64,000 nucleotides of DNA from Nitrospirillum amazonense. Its GTDB lineage: Bacteria; Pseudomonadota; Alphaproteobacteria; Azospirillales; Azospirillaceae. The stretch is from assembly GCF_007828045.1 (NCBI RefSeq), contig NZ_VITN01000013.1, positions 1 through 64,000 of the forward strand. Reading direction: 5' to 3'. The position numbers were made by a program, and so were the translations under genes. The notes under the pieces were generated by a model. The model did not search any database and was not told where the DNA came from. It worked only from the letters and a program-made list of their open reading frames with translations. Each line of letters begins with the position of its first letter. The first letter of the stretch is position 1. This document shows, in pieces, positions 35,737-45,160 of this stretch.

Positions 35737-36327
35737 GTGTTGGCCTTCGACAAGGACGGTTGGGCGGTGGATCCCAAGATCACGGTAGCGCGCCGGCCCA
35801 ATCTGGCGCATGGCCGCATGACAACGGTCAGCGGCATCATCGTCCATCAGACGGGCGCCCCCACGGCGTCGTCCACCCTCAATAGTTATCTGCAGGATGG
35901 CGCCAACGGCGCGCATTTCCTGATCGACAAGAACGGCGACATCTACCAGACCGGGTCCGTCTTCTGGCGGCAATGGCATGTGGGCAAGCTGAAGCCCCGC
36001 TGTATGCTGGAAAAGCGCTGCACACCGGTCGAGGTGAAGAATTTCGCCCATATGACCTACGCCGAGATCAACAGCTATGAGACGCAGAAGGCGGTGCCTG
36101 ACCGCTATCCGTCGAATGACGATTCGATCGGCATCGAGCTGGTCGGCGCTCCCACGGGCACCGCGCCCAATCAGGGCTATGAGACGGTGACGGCGGAGCA
36201 GAACGCGTCCCTGGCCTGGCTGGTCAAGGAACTGACGGAGAAATTCGGTGTGCCGATGACGGAGGTGTTCCGCCATCCCGCCGTGTCCCGCAAGAACGAG
36301 CACGAGGCGGAGTCCGCGCGATGGTAA
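35737..36327 (+). CDS. Amidase_2-type peptidoglycan amidase (N-acetylmuramoyl-L-alanine amidase-like)
   Basis: GTG 35737, with GGAGG 5 bases upstream, gives 196 residues (alternative GTG starts at 35725/35731). The PGRP/amidase_2 fold shows SGIIVHQTGAP with zinc ligand His37, AHFLIDKNGDIYQT, QWHVGK, SIGIELVG, and a C-terminal FRHPAVSRKNEHEAES supplying the second metal-site region. There is no signal peptide, so it is cytosolic unless exported by a dedicated system. The 3' end overlaps a gene for a secreted small protein, an arrangement like amidase effector-immunity pairs. Confidence 0.8.
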   Translation: MLAFDKDGWAVDPKITVARRPNLAHGRMTTVSGIIVHQTGAPTASSTLNSYLQDGANGAHFLIDKNGDIYQTGSVFWRQWHVGKLKPRCMLEKRCTPVEVKNFAHMTYAEINSYETQKAVPDRYPSNDDSIGIELVGAPTGTAPNQGYETVTAEQNASLAWLVKELTEKFGVPMTEVFRHPAVSRKNEHEAESARW

Positions 36328-36716
36328 GGTTTTCGGCCCTTCTGGTGACCCTGCTGCTGGCTGCGCAGGCCCCCGTCCAGGCCAAGCCCACTTCCTTTGT
36401 CATCAAGCGCGTGCATGTCGAGCAGGCCGGAATCTGGCAGGAAAAGTCGGATGGTGACGAAACCAGGGAGAGGTGCGCCCGTTTCCATTTGAGCGACAAG
36501 GCGGCCACGCGCTGGTTCGCCAAGGCCAAGGAGGTGACGGAGCATGCCTGGCGGGAGGAGCTGGATTGGACCCAGTGCTTCGCCAAGGGCACGCTGACGA
36601 CGGCGGACGGCAAGACCTACGCCTGGGACCTGGACCGCTCCGGCCGGGGGCAGGTCAAGGTCTCCGATACCGTCTCGACCTACCTGTCGGGGCCGGAGTT
36701 GCCCTTCGCGAAATAG
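36321..36716 (+). CDS. Small secreted protein, candidate immunity/inhibitor partner of the amidase
   Basis: 131 residues with a clear Sec signal peptide (FSALLVTLLLAAQAPVQA, cleavage near residue 21). The mature 110-residue protein has two cysteines (52 and 86), likely a disulfide, in ERCARFHLSD and DWTQCFAKGTL. A beta-rich end carries YAWDLDRSGRGQVKV. The start overlaps the amidase stop by 7 bases, so the two are translationally coupled. Periplasmic location beside a signal-less amidase suggests an inhibitor. No named family is assigned with confidence. Confidence 0.7.
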   Translation: MVRFSALLVTLLLAAQAPVQAKPTSFVIKRVHVEQAGIWQEKSDGDETRERCARFHLSDKAATRWFAKAKEVTEHAWREELDWTQCFAKGTLTTADGKTYAWDLDRSGRGQVKVSDTVSTYLSGPELPFAK

Positions 36717-36719
36717 CCT

Positions 36720-37547
36720 TCAGTTGAAATCATCGGGGTGAGGGCCGAGGCGGCCGCGCGGGTCGTCCAGGCCAGCGATGCGGGCCTTGTCCGCCTCATC
36801 CAGGCGGAAGTCGAAGACGGCGATGTTATCGCGGATGCGGTGCGGGGTGGCGGACTTCGGGATGACCCCCAGGCCCAGGTCCAGGTGCCAGCGGATGACG
36901 ATCTGCGCCGGCGTCCGTTCGTGCTTGCGCGCGATTTCCACCAGCACCGGATGGTCCAGCAGCTTGCCCTGGCCCAGCGGGCTCCACGACTGGGTGACGA
37001 TGCCGTGTTCCTCATGGAACGCGCGCAGCTCGCGCTGTTGGAACCGGGGATGCAGTTCGATCTGGTTCACGGCCGGCACCACGCCCGTCTCCTCGATCAG
37101 CTGGGCCAGCTGAGGGGTGGTGAAGTTGGAAACGCCGATGGACCGGGCCTTGCCCGTTTCCCGCAGGGCGATCAGCGCCCGCCACGTCTCCACATAGCGT
37201 GCGCGGGCCGGGGTTGGCCAGTGGATGAGATAGAGGTCCACGGCGGGCAGCCCCAGGCGCGACAGGCTGTGGTCCAGCGCCGCCACCGGCGCCTCCGTGC
37301 CATGGCTGTCGTTCCACAGCTTGGTGGTCACGAACAGGCTGCGGGCGGTGATGCCGGTGCTCCGCAGGCCCCGGCCCACACCGGCTTCATTGCCGTAGAT
37401 GGCGGCGGTGTCCACCAGCCGGTACCCCGCCTCCAGGGCCGTTCCCACCACGGGGGCGGCCTGGCTGTCCGGCGTCTGCCAGACGCCCAGGCCCAGCTGG
37501 GGCATGACGCGGCCGTCGTTCAGGGTGAGGGTGGGCTGGCTGTCCAT
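36720..37547 (-). CDS. Aldo/keto reductase
   Basis: 275 residues, an AKR TIM barrel of the 2,5-diketo-gluconate reductase subgroup. The catalytic tetrad is visible as Asp46 and Tyr51 (DTAAIYGNE), Lys76 (TTKLW) and His109 (YLIHWP). SIGVSNFTTPQL and IPKSATPHRIRDN are the family and NADPH-binding motifs. It is convergent with the amidase/secreted pair, 3 bases apart. The natural substrate is unknown. Confidence 0.92.
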   Translation of the reverse strand: MDSQPTLTLNDGRVMPQLGLGVWQTPDSQAAPVVGTALEAGYRLVDTAAIYGNEAGVGRGLRSTGITARSLFVTTKLWNDSHGTEAPVAALDHSLSRLGLPAVDLYLIHWPTPARARYVETWRALIALRETGKARSIGVSNFTTPQLAQLIEETGVVPAVNQIELHPRFQQRELRAFHEEHGIVTQSWSPLGQGKLLDHPVLVEIARKHERTPAQIVIRWHLDLGLGVIPKSATPHRIRDNIAVFDFRLDEADKARIAGLDDPRGRLGPHPDDFN

Positions 37548-37619
37548 GGGGCGGATCCCGCTTGTTCACGTCCGAGGCGTCAACCAAGGTGGGGCGGCCT
37601 GGCCCCGAAACAAGGGGCG

Positions 37620-40586
37620 CTATATCCGCGTGGTGGGACCCACGCCCCCGCTGCCGACGCCGGCGGCATGATCGACCCAGCCGTGGGCGCCGGTCTGGAA
37701 GGCCAACCCGCCACTGTAGCCCACGGCCGCCAGGCTGTTGCTGTAGATGCCGTGCAGTTCCCGCGTCAGGCTGCTGGGCAGCAGCTGGCGGGTGCGGATC
37801 ACCAGGTCGAAGCGGCCAGTCCAAATCAGGCCGTCCAGCTGCATGGGCCCCAGCTGCGACAGCTGCAGGTCGATCAGGAAGCGGCGCAGCGGGCGGTTGC
37901 GAACCCCGCGCGCGCCGCCGTCCTCTTCCTCGCCCTCCTCGTCGTTGATGGCGCGGACATGGACTTGCAGGCGCCCCACCTCATCGCCGAAGGGCACGGC
38001 GAAGGTGCGCCAGCCTTCCTTGTTGGGTTCCGCCGCCTGGGTGGCGATGCTGTTGAAATCATCGCTGAGGCGGGCGGACAGGCGCCCACGCCCCGCCTTG
38101 CTGAGTGTCGACATCGCCTCCGACCCCAGCCAGCCGCTGGCGTCGCCGCCGCGCAGGGCCGCCAGGAAGACCACCAGGGTCTTGGTCAGCTGCGGCGTCG
38201 GGCGGGGGAGCACGCTGTTGATCAATTGGTGCGCCAGGGCCGGGTCGCTGGCGGCGATGACCGCCAAGGCCTCCCGCAGGGCCGGCCAGTCGCGGCCCCG
38301 CGCCGGGTCTATGGGCGGCGGCACGGCATCCAACTCCGGCGCCGCGGTGGCGGCCGGCGCCAGCTGCACCTTGGTGCCCACGGGCAGGTCGGCGCGGGCC
38401 TGCAACAGGAAGGTGCCCCGGGGCGTTTCCACCACCGGCTGGCCGCTGCGGGTCAGGGCCACCACCGTGCCGGGCAGGGGCGGCAGGACGCCCGGCCGGG
38501 CCAGGGCGGGGTTCAGCGGCGCCTCCGCCGCATCCTCCGGCGGCAGGATGCCGGGGCCGGCAGCGGGGGCGGCTTCCAAGGGCATGCCCGGCCGCTGCAC
38601 GGACAGCAGCGTGAGGCTGAGCGTCTGCCCCGGACTGGGGCTGGTGGGCGCGCGCGGAGCGGGAGTGTAGGCACCGGCCGGCGCGGCCGGAAGGGGCGTG
38701 CCGGGCAACCCCGCCTGAGGGGGCGAGGCGCCGGGCGTGAAAGCGGCCGCGGGTGTCATGGCTGGAGGTTCTGATGGCGCGCCGAAGGGCGATGCGGGCA
38801 CGCCGCCACCCATAGCCGCCGATGGCCCGGCTTGGCCGGCGGGCACGGCCAGCGCCGGGGGGCCGGTCGGGGCCTGCGGCGGCGGAACTTGGCCTGCGGG
38901 TGCCGGTGCGCTCTGCGCCAATAGATTCGTCAGGGGGGCCGCCGCGATGGTGGTGGCCTGTGGCGGTGGGGGCTGTGGCGCTGGGGTCTGTGATGCCTGG
39001 GCGTTTGGGACGGGCGCCGCCGCCGCCGGTGTGGCCAAGGTGGTCGGCTGCTCCTGCGGCGGCGTGCCAGCGGGCAGGGGGGAGAAGGGGGCGGCGGTGC
39101 CGGAGGGCAAGCCGGTGCGAACGAAGCTGGGCCGCGTCGCATTCAGGAACAGGCCGCCGCTGACGAAGGACGCCTCATCCGTCACCGGGGGCACGACGGT
39201 GGGAGAGGGGGCGGCGTCCGGTTGCGGCGCCTGCGATGGCGTCCCGGACTGCGTCGGCACTGCCTTGGACGGCCCCAGGTCCGGCAGGAACTCCGGCACG
39301 CCCAGGGCGGCCAGCAGGGTGGCGGCACGGCCGAGCGACTGGGACGCCGCTGGTGGGGCGGGCTGTTGCGCTGACGTGGGAGCGGGGGCGCCGGCGGTGG
39401 GGGATGCTTGCATCCCTGCCGGTCCGGTGTCGGGTGCGGCGGTGCCGGGCGTCACCGGAGCCCCGGTTGACGGTATGGCGGTTTGGGCGGGGGACGGGTT
39501 CGCCGGGGATGGAACCGGCGACGACACGCCCGTGGTGGACTGGCCGTTGGGCGCTGGCGTGGCGGTGGCTGGCGTGCCGCCACCGCTTGGCACCGATGCT
39601 TGAGGCGTGGGTGGCGGCGCGATGCCGGGCAGCAGGTCGGCCAACGAGGGCGGGTTGGCGCCGGCGCCAGTGCCGGGCAGGCCGGCTGTCGTCTGCGCGA
39701 ACAGCAAATTCGCCAGGGTGCTGGTGGCTGAGGCGGGAATGGGCGCGCCCGTGGGGGTGGGGGGGGCCTGGCCGCCGGCTGCCGGCAGGGCCGTGGATGG
39801 GCTTGCCCCAGATAGGGTTGTCCCAGACGGGGTGGTCGATGGGGGCTGGCCGGTATCCGTATCCGGAGCGGTGGCGCCTGTCTGTGGGGCCGTGGCGCCG
39901 CTACCGCTGGCCGCGGTGGCGGCTGGGCTGGGCGCGGGCTGGTTCGGTGCCGGCTGGTTCGGTGATTGCTGCGGGGAGTCGTCCGTCAGGTCGGGCTGGT
40001 CGCCGGTGTCGCCCCGGGCGCCGACGATCAGGCCCAGCCCCTGGCCCTGGTTGATGTCGGACGCCGGCGCCTGGGTGTCGGGTGCCGGCGTGCTGGCGGT
40101 ATTGGATGCGGGGGCGGGGTTCAGCAGGACGGCGGCCAGCGTGGTGCCCACCTGCAAGGCCGGCAGGCTGGCGGCGGGGCTGGTCAACTGGACGGCAGGC
40201 TGCGGCTGGGGTTGGACCGCCGCTGCGGCTTGGCCGCTGCCGCCAGTCTGGGCCGCCCCCTGGGCCGCCCCCTGTGTCGCCGCCTGCGCCACCACGGTGG
40301 CCGTCAGCGCGGTGCCCGTGGTCTGCGCCGGGATTTGCAGGGTGACCGGGCGGTCGGTGGGCAGGGGGGCTTCGGTGCGGACCTGCACGTCGCCGGCGGC
40401 GGTGCGCACTGTGGCCTGGTCGCCCTGTTGTTCCGTGACCATGCCGCTAACGGCTAAAGCCCGGGCGAGGCCGGCCAGCTTGTCCGGCAGCTGGGTCACC
40501 GTCACCTGCCCCAACACAGTGGGGGCGGCACCGGCCCCGGTGCCAGCCGTTTGGGTGATGATGGAGGGTGTCTGGACGCCGCTCAT
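37620..40586 (-). CDS. Large Pro/Ala-rich FliK-like flagellar hook-length control protein
   Basis: 988 residues. The N-terminal 90 residues look ordered (VTVTQLPDKLAGLARALAVSG, VTLQIPAQTTG). About 600 residues of Ala/Pro/Gly/Thr/Ser low-complexity sequence follow. The last 250 form a compact domain with RLQVHVRAINDEEGEEEDGG and FLIDLQLSQLGPMQLDGLIWTG, similar to the FliK C-terminal switch domain. Its place directly downstream of flhG supports a FliK role (molecular ruler and export-specificity switch). It is much longer than E. coli FliK (about 375 residues). Assigned mainly from context and C-terminal pattern. Confidence 0.65.
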   Translation of the reverse strand: MSGVQTPSIITQTAGTGAGAAPTVLGQVTVTQLPDKLAGLARALAVSGMVTEQQGDQATVRTAAGDVQVRTEAPLPTDRPVTLQIPAQTTGTALTATVVAQAATQGAAQGAAQTGGSGQAAAAVQPQPQPAVQLTSPAASLPALQVGTTLAAVLLNPAPASNTASTPAPDTQAPASDINQGQGLGLIVGARGDTGDQPDLTDDSPQQSPNQPAPNQPAPSPAATAASGSGATAPQTGATAPDTDTGQPPSTTPSGTTLSGASPSTALPAAGGQAPPTPTGAPIPASATSTLANLLFAQTTAGLPGTGAGANPPSLADLLPGIAPPPTPQASVPSGGGTPATATPAPNGQSTTGVSSPVPSPANPSPAQTAIPSTGAPVTPGTAAPDTGPAGMQASPTAGAPAPTSAQQPAPPAASQSLGRAATLLAALGVPEFLPDLGPSKAVPTQSGTPSQAPQPDAAPSPTVVPPVTDEASFVSGGLFLNATRPSFVRTGLPSGTAAPFSPLPAGTPPQEQPTTLATPAAAAPVPNAQASQTPAPQPPPPQATTIAAAPLTNLLAQSAPAPAGQVPPPQAPTGPPALAVPAGQAGPSAAMGGGVPASPFGAPSEPPAMTPAAAFTPGASPPQAGLPGTPLPAAPAGAYTPAPRAPTSPSPGQTLSLTLLSVQRPGMPLEAAPAAGPGILPPEDAAEAPLNPALARPGVLPPLPGTVVALTRSGQPVVETPRGTFLLQARADLPVGTKVQLAPAATAAPELDAVPPPIDPARGRDWPALREALAVIAASDPALAHQLINSVLPRPTPQLTKTLVVFLAALRGGDASGWLGSEAMSTLSKAGRGRLSARLSDDFNSIATQAAEPNKEGWRTFAVPFGDEVGRLQVHVRAINDEEGEEEDGGARGVRNRPLRRFLIDLQLSQLGPMQLDGLIWTGRFDLVIRTRQLLPSSLTRELHGIYSNSLAAVGYSGGLAFQTGAHGWVDHAAGVGSGGVGPTTRI

Positions 40587-40669
40587 GGCCGAAGGCTCCG
40601 TCCCTCGCTCCGTCCCTCAGGGGGCGAGCCCAGTCCGATCAGTGCCATCCAGCCGGGGGCCACGCCGGA

Positions 40670-41485
40670 TCAGCCCCCTTGGTTCAGGCGGTTGGCCACC
40701 ATCTCGATGTCATGGGCGGCATCTGAGGTGGGGAAGCGCATGAACAGGGGCGACTGGTTGCGGATGGCCTCGCGCACTTTGGCGTCGCGCCGCACGATGC
40801 CGCCCAGCTTGGGCGACATCTTCAGATAGCGCTGGCAGACGGTCAGCAGCTTCTCATACGTCCTCTCGCCCAGCGCCTTGCTGTCGGCCATGTTGATGAC
40901 CACGCGCAGGTCGGCCATGGGGTTGGCCTGGTAGCTGAGCTTCAGGAAGGCGTAGGCGTCGGTGATGGAGGTGGGCTCGTCCGTCGTCACCACCAGGGTG
41001 GTGCCGGCCGGGCCGGAGAAGGTGCGCACCATGCGGTCCACGCCCGCGCCCAGGTCGATGACCACCCAGTCATAGCTCTTGGCCACGTCCGCCAGTTCCG
41101 TGCGCAGCTGGGTCAGCCGCGCAGGCGGCAGGTTGGCCAGGCTGCCGGAACCGCTGCGGCCGGCGATGATGTCGAACCCGCCTTCGGGGAAGCGCTGGGC
41201 CGCGCCCTGCAGGGTCACCATGCCGTCGATCACCTGGCCCAGATCGCGCTTGGGCATCAGGCCCAACTGGATGTCCACGTTGGCCAGGCCCAGGTCACCG
41301 TCGAACAGCAGGATGCGCTTGCCGCTGCGCGCCAGGGCGTGCGCCAGGGTGACGGAGAAGAAGGTCTTGCCCACGCCGCCCTTGCCGCTGGCCACGGCCA
41401 GGATGTTCTGGCGCCGCAGGGGCATGACGTTGTCGGCGGTGGCGAGGGCCGCCGGCGCGCCGGTCGGGGAGAGGAGGTCGTTCAT
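40670..41485 (-). CDS. flhG: MinD/ParA-family ATPase FlhG (FleN), flagellar number regulator
   Basis: 271 residues with the deviant Walker A SGKGGVGKTFF (33-43), LLFDGDLGLANVDIQLG and DWVVIDLGAGVDRMV. It lies directly downstream of flhF (4-base overlap ATGA). FlhG restrains flagellar number by antagonising FlhF and, in some species, the master activator. No MinD-like C-terminal membrane helix is obvious beyond DAAHDIEMVANRLNQ. Confidence 0.93.
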   Translation of the reverse strand: MNDLLSPTGAPAALATADNVMPLRRQNILAVASGKGGVGKTFFSVTLAHALARSGKRILLFDGDLGLANVDIQLGLMPKRDLGQVIDGMVTLQGAAQRFPEGGFDIIAGRSGSGSLANLPPARLTQLRTELADVAKSYDWVVIDLGAGVDRMVRTFSGPAGTTLVVTTDEPTSITDAYAFLKLSYQANPMADLRVVINMADSKALGERTYEKLLTVCQRYLKMSPKLGGIVRRDAKVREAIRNQSPLFMRFPTSDAAHDIEMVANRLNQGG

Positions 41486-42474
41486 GCGTGGGTCCCCGTT
41501 TGCTTGGCGCGGCGTTCGCTGGTTTCAGAGCCGGGCATCATCAGGCGGGCGAGCGATGTGGGTGAGAGGGGCGTCAGGCCTTCGGCCGCGCGCGGGCTGG
41601 TGCTGGCGTCGCACAGGGCCAGGCCGGCCTCGTGCGCGGCGGTCAACATGCTGCCCAGGCGCCGGGCCATGTCCAGGCGGGTGGTCAGCAGGCGGCGGGC
41701 GCCCAGCGCGCGGAAGGCGCGGGCCATCTCCGACGCTTCCACCGGATCCATGCCGGCGGGCAGCACCAGCACCGGCTCGATGTCGGCGGCCACCAGGAAA
41801 TCGCGCAGGTCGTTCAGGTCGGCCTGGCTGTAGGGGTTACGGCCGGCGCTGTCGACCAGCACCTGCTCCGCCCCCCGCTGCACATCCAGGGCGTCGGCCA
41901 GGGCCAGCGGATCCTCCACCGTCATCAGCCGCAGCTTCAGCACGCGGGTGAAGGCGGCCAGCTGGTCGATGCCGCCCGCGCGCACCGTGTCGGTGGAGAT
42001 GACGCCCACGGGCCGGCCCTTCAAGGCGGCGCGGGCGCACAGCTTGGCCACCGTCAGCGTCTTGCCCGCACCCGGCGGGCCTACCAGCATCAGCGGCTTG
42101 GGAAAACGCCCCTCGGGCAGGGGCTGGAAGGTGAAGACGGACTCCAGGGCAGCGGCCAGCAGGGTCTGGGCGTCCTTGGCGTCGAAATCGGCGATGCTGT
42201 CCATCAGCCGCTGATTCAGGTCGGCCGGCAGACCGTGGCGGAACAGGATGTCCGTCACCTGGTCGGCGGGGTCGGGGGCCAGCGGGTCGTGGTAGCGATC
42301 ATTGATGGCGGGCATGCCCGGAACGGGGATGGACTCCTCCACCGCCGCCGTCACCCGGACGCCGACGCCCTCTTCCTCGCGCGTGGCGACGATGATGGCG
42401 TCATCCCCCAGCACCTCCCGGACAAGGCGCATCGCCTCACCCATGGTTGGGGCATGAAAGGACTTCAGCCGCAT
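41482..42474 (-). CDS. flhF: SRP-type GTPase FlhF, flagellar placement factor
   Basis: 330 residues. The N-terminus MRLKSFHAPTMGEAMRLVREVLGDDAIIVATRE is typical of FlhF. The NG domain has LVGPPGAGKTLTVAKL (131-146), VISTDTVRAGGIDQLAAF and DSAGRNP. FlhF marks the pole for flagellar assembly. It is shorter than many FlhF proteins because the basic B domain is brief. It is separated from flhA by 487 non-coding bases. Confidence 0.92.
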   Translation of the reverse strand: MRLKSFHAPTMGEAMRLVREVLGDDAIIVATREEEGVGVRVTAAVEESIPVPGMPAINDRYHDPLAPDPADQVTDILFRHGLPADLNQRLMDSIADFDAKDAQTLLAAALESVFTFQPLPEGRFPKPLMLVGPPGAGKTLTVAKLCARAALKGRPVGVISTDTVRAGGIDQLAAFTRVLKLRLMTVEDPLALADALDVQRGAEQVLVDSAGRNPYSQADLNDLRDFLVAADIEPVLVLPAGMDPVEASEMARAFRALGARRLLTTRLDMARRLGSMLTAAHEAGLALCDASTSPRAAEGLTPLSPTSLARLMMPGSETSERRAKQTGTHA

Positions 42475-42961
42475 GATTGTCCTGCCCTAGGGGCCATATC
42501 CACTCCACCTCCCCACAGGGGCCCACCCCCGAGGGACCCTGCCACCGGAACCGCCGCGGCCGCACCCGCCGCCCACGGCATCTGAAACCCCAACCTCAAC
42601 CGAACCCTGCACCGAAGCGGCCGAACGCTTCCCGGTTCGGCCATCCTGGTTCGGCTATCCTGGCACGGCACTCCATTAAGGGCGCTGCGCCAGGTCATTT
42701 GCGCGTATGCGGGCATTAACCCGGCTTGTCTGCCGTCAAAAGGACAAATACGTCAAGGACCCAAAGATGGCATCTTATTCGGACCGTTGCATCAGCGATA
42801 AGGGCGTGCTGGCGCAGCTTCCGGCCCGCCGTGTCATTTACACCGCGCTTGCTTAATTTTGCGTTAGCCATGTTCGGTGACGCCCCACATCATCCGGCGG
42901 AAGGCCGCTTCGTCCTGCCGCCGCCCCGCTATTTCTATATCCCCGGCCGCCCCCGCGGCTC
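42475..42961. other. Non-coding spacer between flhA and flhF with a 14-bp tandem repeat
   Basis: No convincing gene. It contains a 14-bp tandem repeat, GGTTCGGCCATCCT / GGTTCGGCTATCCT (42634-42661, one mismatch). An AT-richer stretch near 42720-42760 (minus strand reading TTGACG twice) may hold the flhF promoter, but no convincing -10 or sigma-54 element was found. A spacer this long implies flhF-flhG-fliK-like form a transcription unit separate from flhA. Confidence 0.5.
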
Positions 42962-45118
42962 TTACACTTGTCCCAAGGTCTTGATCTTGGCCTTGGGGTG
43001 GATTTCGTTCTGCGACATGACGGCGGTGGCCGGCCGGAACCGCTCGATGATGGAGCGGACGAAGGGCCGGATGCCCGGGCTGGTCAGCAGCACCGGCGAT
43101 TCACCCATCATGGCGTGGCGGTCGTAGGTCTGGCGGACGGCGGTGATGAACTGTTGCAGCCGCGACGGCGCCATGGCCAGGTTGCGCTCATCCCCCTCGC
43201 CGACGACGGACTCGGCGAAGGCCTGCTCCCACTCCGGCGACAGGGTGATGAGGGGGATGTAGCCCTGGTCGTTGGTGTGGCTGTCGGAGATTTGGCGCGA
43301 CAGGCGGGCGCGCACGTGCTCCGTGATCTGGGTGATGTTGCGGGTGTAGCCCGTCGCCTCCGACACGCCTTCCAGGATGGCCGGCAGGTCGCGGATGGAG
43401 ATGCGCTCGGCCAGCAGGCTCTGCAGCACGCGTTGCAGCGCGCCCACGCCGATCTGGCCGGGGATGACGTCGGCCACCAGCTTCTGCTGTTCCTTGTTCA
43501 GCTCGTCCAGCAGCTTCTGGGTCTCGGCGTAGGACAGCAGGTCCGCCATGTTGTCGCGCACCACCTCGGTCAGGTGGGTGGTCAGCACGGTGGGAGGGTC
43601 CACCACGGTGAAGCCTTTGAACAAGGCCTCCTCGCGATAGGCCGGCTCGATCCACATGGCGGGCAGGCCGAAGGTGGGCTCCGTCGTCACCTCGCCCGGC
43701 AGCTGGATGGGCTCGCCGCGCGGATCCATGCACAGCAGCATGTTGGGGCGCACGTCGCCGCGGCCGGCCTCGATCTCCTTGATGCGGATGACGTAGCTGT
43801 TGGGCGGCAGCTGCAAATTGTCCTGGATGCGCACGGCCGGCATGATGATGCCGATCTCGCTGGCCAATTGGCGGCGCAGGCCCTTGATCTGGTCGGTCAG
43901 GCGGTGGCCGGCGTCGGTGTTGATCAGCGACAGCAGGCCGTAGCCCAGCTCCAGCCGGATGAGGTCGATGGCCAGCGCGGAGGAAATGGGCTCCTCCGGC
44001 GCCGGCAGGGGGGCGCCACCGGGGCCGGTTGGGGCGCCGGGCGCGCCGCCGGCCATGGCTTCCCCTCCGGCCATCGGATCGCCGCGCGCCTTGCGCAGGC
44101 GCGGCAGGTAATAGGCGCCAGCGAACAGGGCGACGGCCAGCGAGATGAAGGGCAGGAAGGGAAGGCCAGGCAGCAGCGCCAGGGCGCACAGCAGGAAGGC
44201 GCTGAGGCCCATGGCCGAGGGGTAGAAGCTCAGCTGCCCGAACAGCGCCTTGTCGGCGGACCCCGACTGGCCCGACTTCGACACCATCAGGCCGGCGGCC
44301 AGCGAGACGATCAGCGCCGGGATCTGGCTGACCAGGCCGTCGCCGATGGTCAGCTGGGTGTAGGTGGCACCCGCCTTCAGGAACGACATGTTCTTCTGGC
44401 CGACGCCGATGATCATGCCGACGACGACGTTGATGAAGGTGATGACCATGCCGGCCACGGCGTCGCCGCGCACGAACTTGGATGCACCGTCCATGGCGCC
44501 GAAGAACTGGCTTTCCTCCTCCAGCTCGCGGCGGCGTTTCTTGGCCTCGCCCTCGTCGATCAGGCCGGCCGACAGGTCGGCGTCGATGGCCATCTGCTTG
44601 CCGGGCATGCCGTCCAGGGTGAAGCGCGCCGCCACTTCGGCGATACGGCCCGAACCCTTGGTGATGACGGTGAAGTTCACCATCACCAGGATGGCGAACA
44701 CCGTCACGCCGATGATGAAGTTGCCGCCCATGATGAAGCCGCCGAACGCCTGGATGACGTGGCCGGCGGCCTGGGTGCCCTCATGCCCGTGCCCCAGGAT
44801 CAGGCGGGTGGACGCCATGTTCAGCGCCAGGCGCAACATGGTGGACACCAGCAGGATGGTGGGGAAGGAGCTCATCTCCAGCGGCTTCTGGATGCTGAGC
44901 ACCGTCATCAGGATCAGGACGGAAAAGGTGAAGGAAACGGCGAGGCCGAAGTCCAGCAGGAAGGTCGGCAGCGGGATGACCAGCATGACCAGGATGGTCA
45001 CGATGCCCAGCGCGAACAGAATCTCCGTCCGCTTCAGCAGCGCGGGACCGGCCGTCCGCGCGTTGCCGAACAGGGACTGCAGCATGTTGCCGCCGGAGGC
45101 CGCGGTCTGGTCAGCCAT
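42962..45118 (-). CDS. flhA: Flagellar export gate protein FlhA
   Basis: 718 residues. Eight N-terminal membrane segments (FALGIVTILVMLVIPLPTFLLDF onward) include the FHIPEP-type core (GMPGKQMAIDADLSAGLIDE, SQFFGAMDGASKFVRGDA). The C-terminal cytosolic domain forms the nonameric ring (PTVLTTHLTEVVRDN, SLLAERISIRDLPAILEGV). FlhA is the proton-driven export gate component binding FliI/FliJ and chaperones. It lies 42 bases downstream of flbD. Confidence 0.97.
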   Translation of the reverse strand: MADQTAASGGNMLQSLFGNARTAGPALLKRTEILFALGIVTILVMLVIPLPTFLLDFGLAVSFTFSVLILMTVLSIQKPLEMSSFPTILLVSTMLRLALNMASTRLILGHGHEGTQAAGHVIQAFGGFIMGGNFIIGVTVFAILVMVNFTVITKGSGRIAEVAARFTLDGMPGKQMAIDADLSAGLIDEGEAKKRRRELEEESQFFGAMDGASKFVRGDAVAGMVITFINVVVGMIIGVGQKNMSFLKAGATYTQLTIGDGLVSQIPALIVSLAAGLMVSKSGQSGSADKALFGQLSFYPSAMGLSAFLLCALALLPGLPFLPFISLAVALFAGAYYLPRLRKARGDPMAGGEAMAGGAPGAPTGPGGAPLPAPEEPISSALAIDLIRLELGYGLLSLINTDAGHRLTDQIKGLRRQLASEIGIIMPAVRIQDNLQLPPNSYVIRIKEIEAGRGDVRPNMLLCMDPRGEPIQLPGEVTTEPTFGLPAMWIEPAYREEALFKGFTVVDPPTVLTTHLTEVVRDNMADLLSYAETQKLLDELNKEQQKLVADVIPGQIGVGALQRVLQSLLAERISIRDLPAILEGVSEATGYTRNITQITEHVRARLSRQISDSHTNDQGYIPLITLSPEWEQAFAESVVGEGDERNLAMAPSRLQQFITAVRQTYDRHAMMGESPVLLTSPGIRPFVRSIIERFRPATAVMSQNEIHPKAKIKTLGQV

Positions 45119-45160
45119 GGTCTCTCTTTCCGGTGCCTGTCAGGTGTCCGTTCCCTCGCC

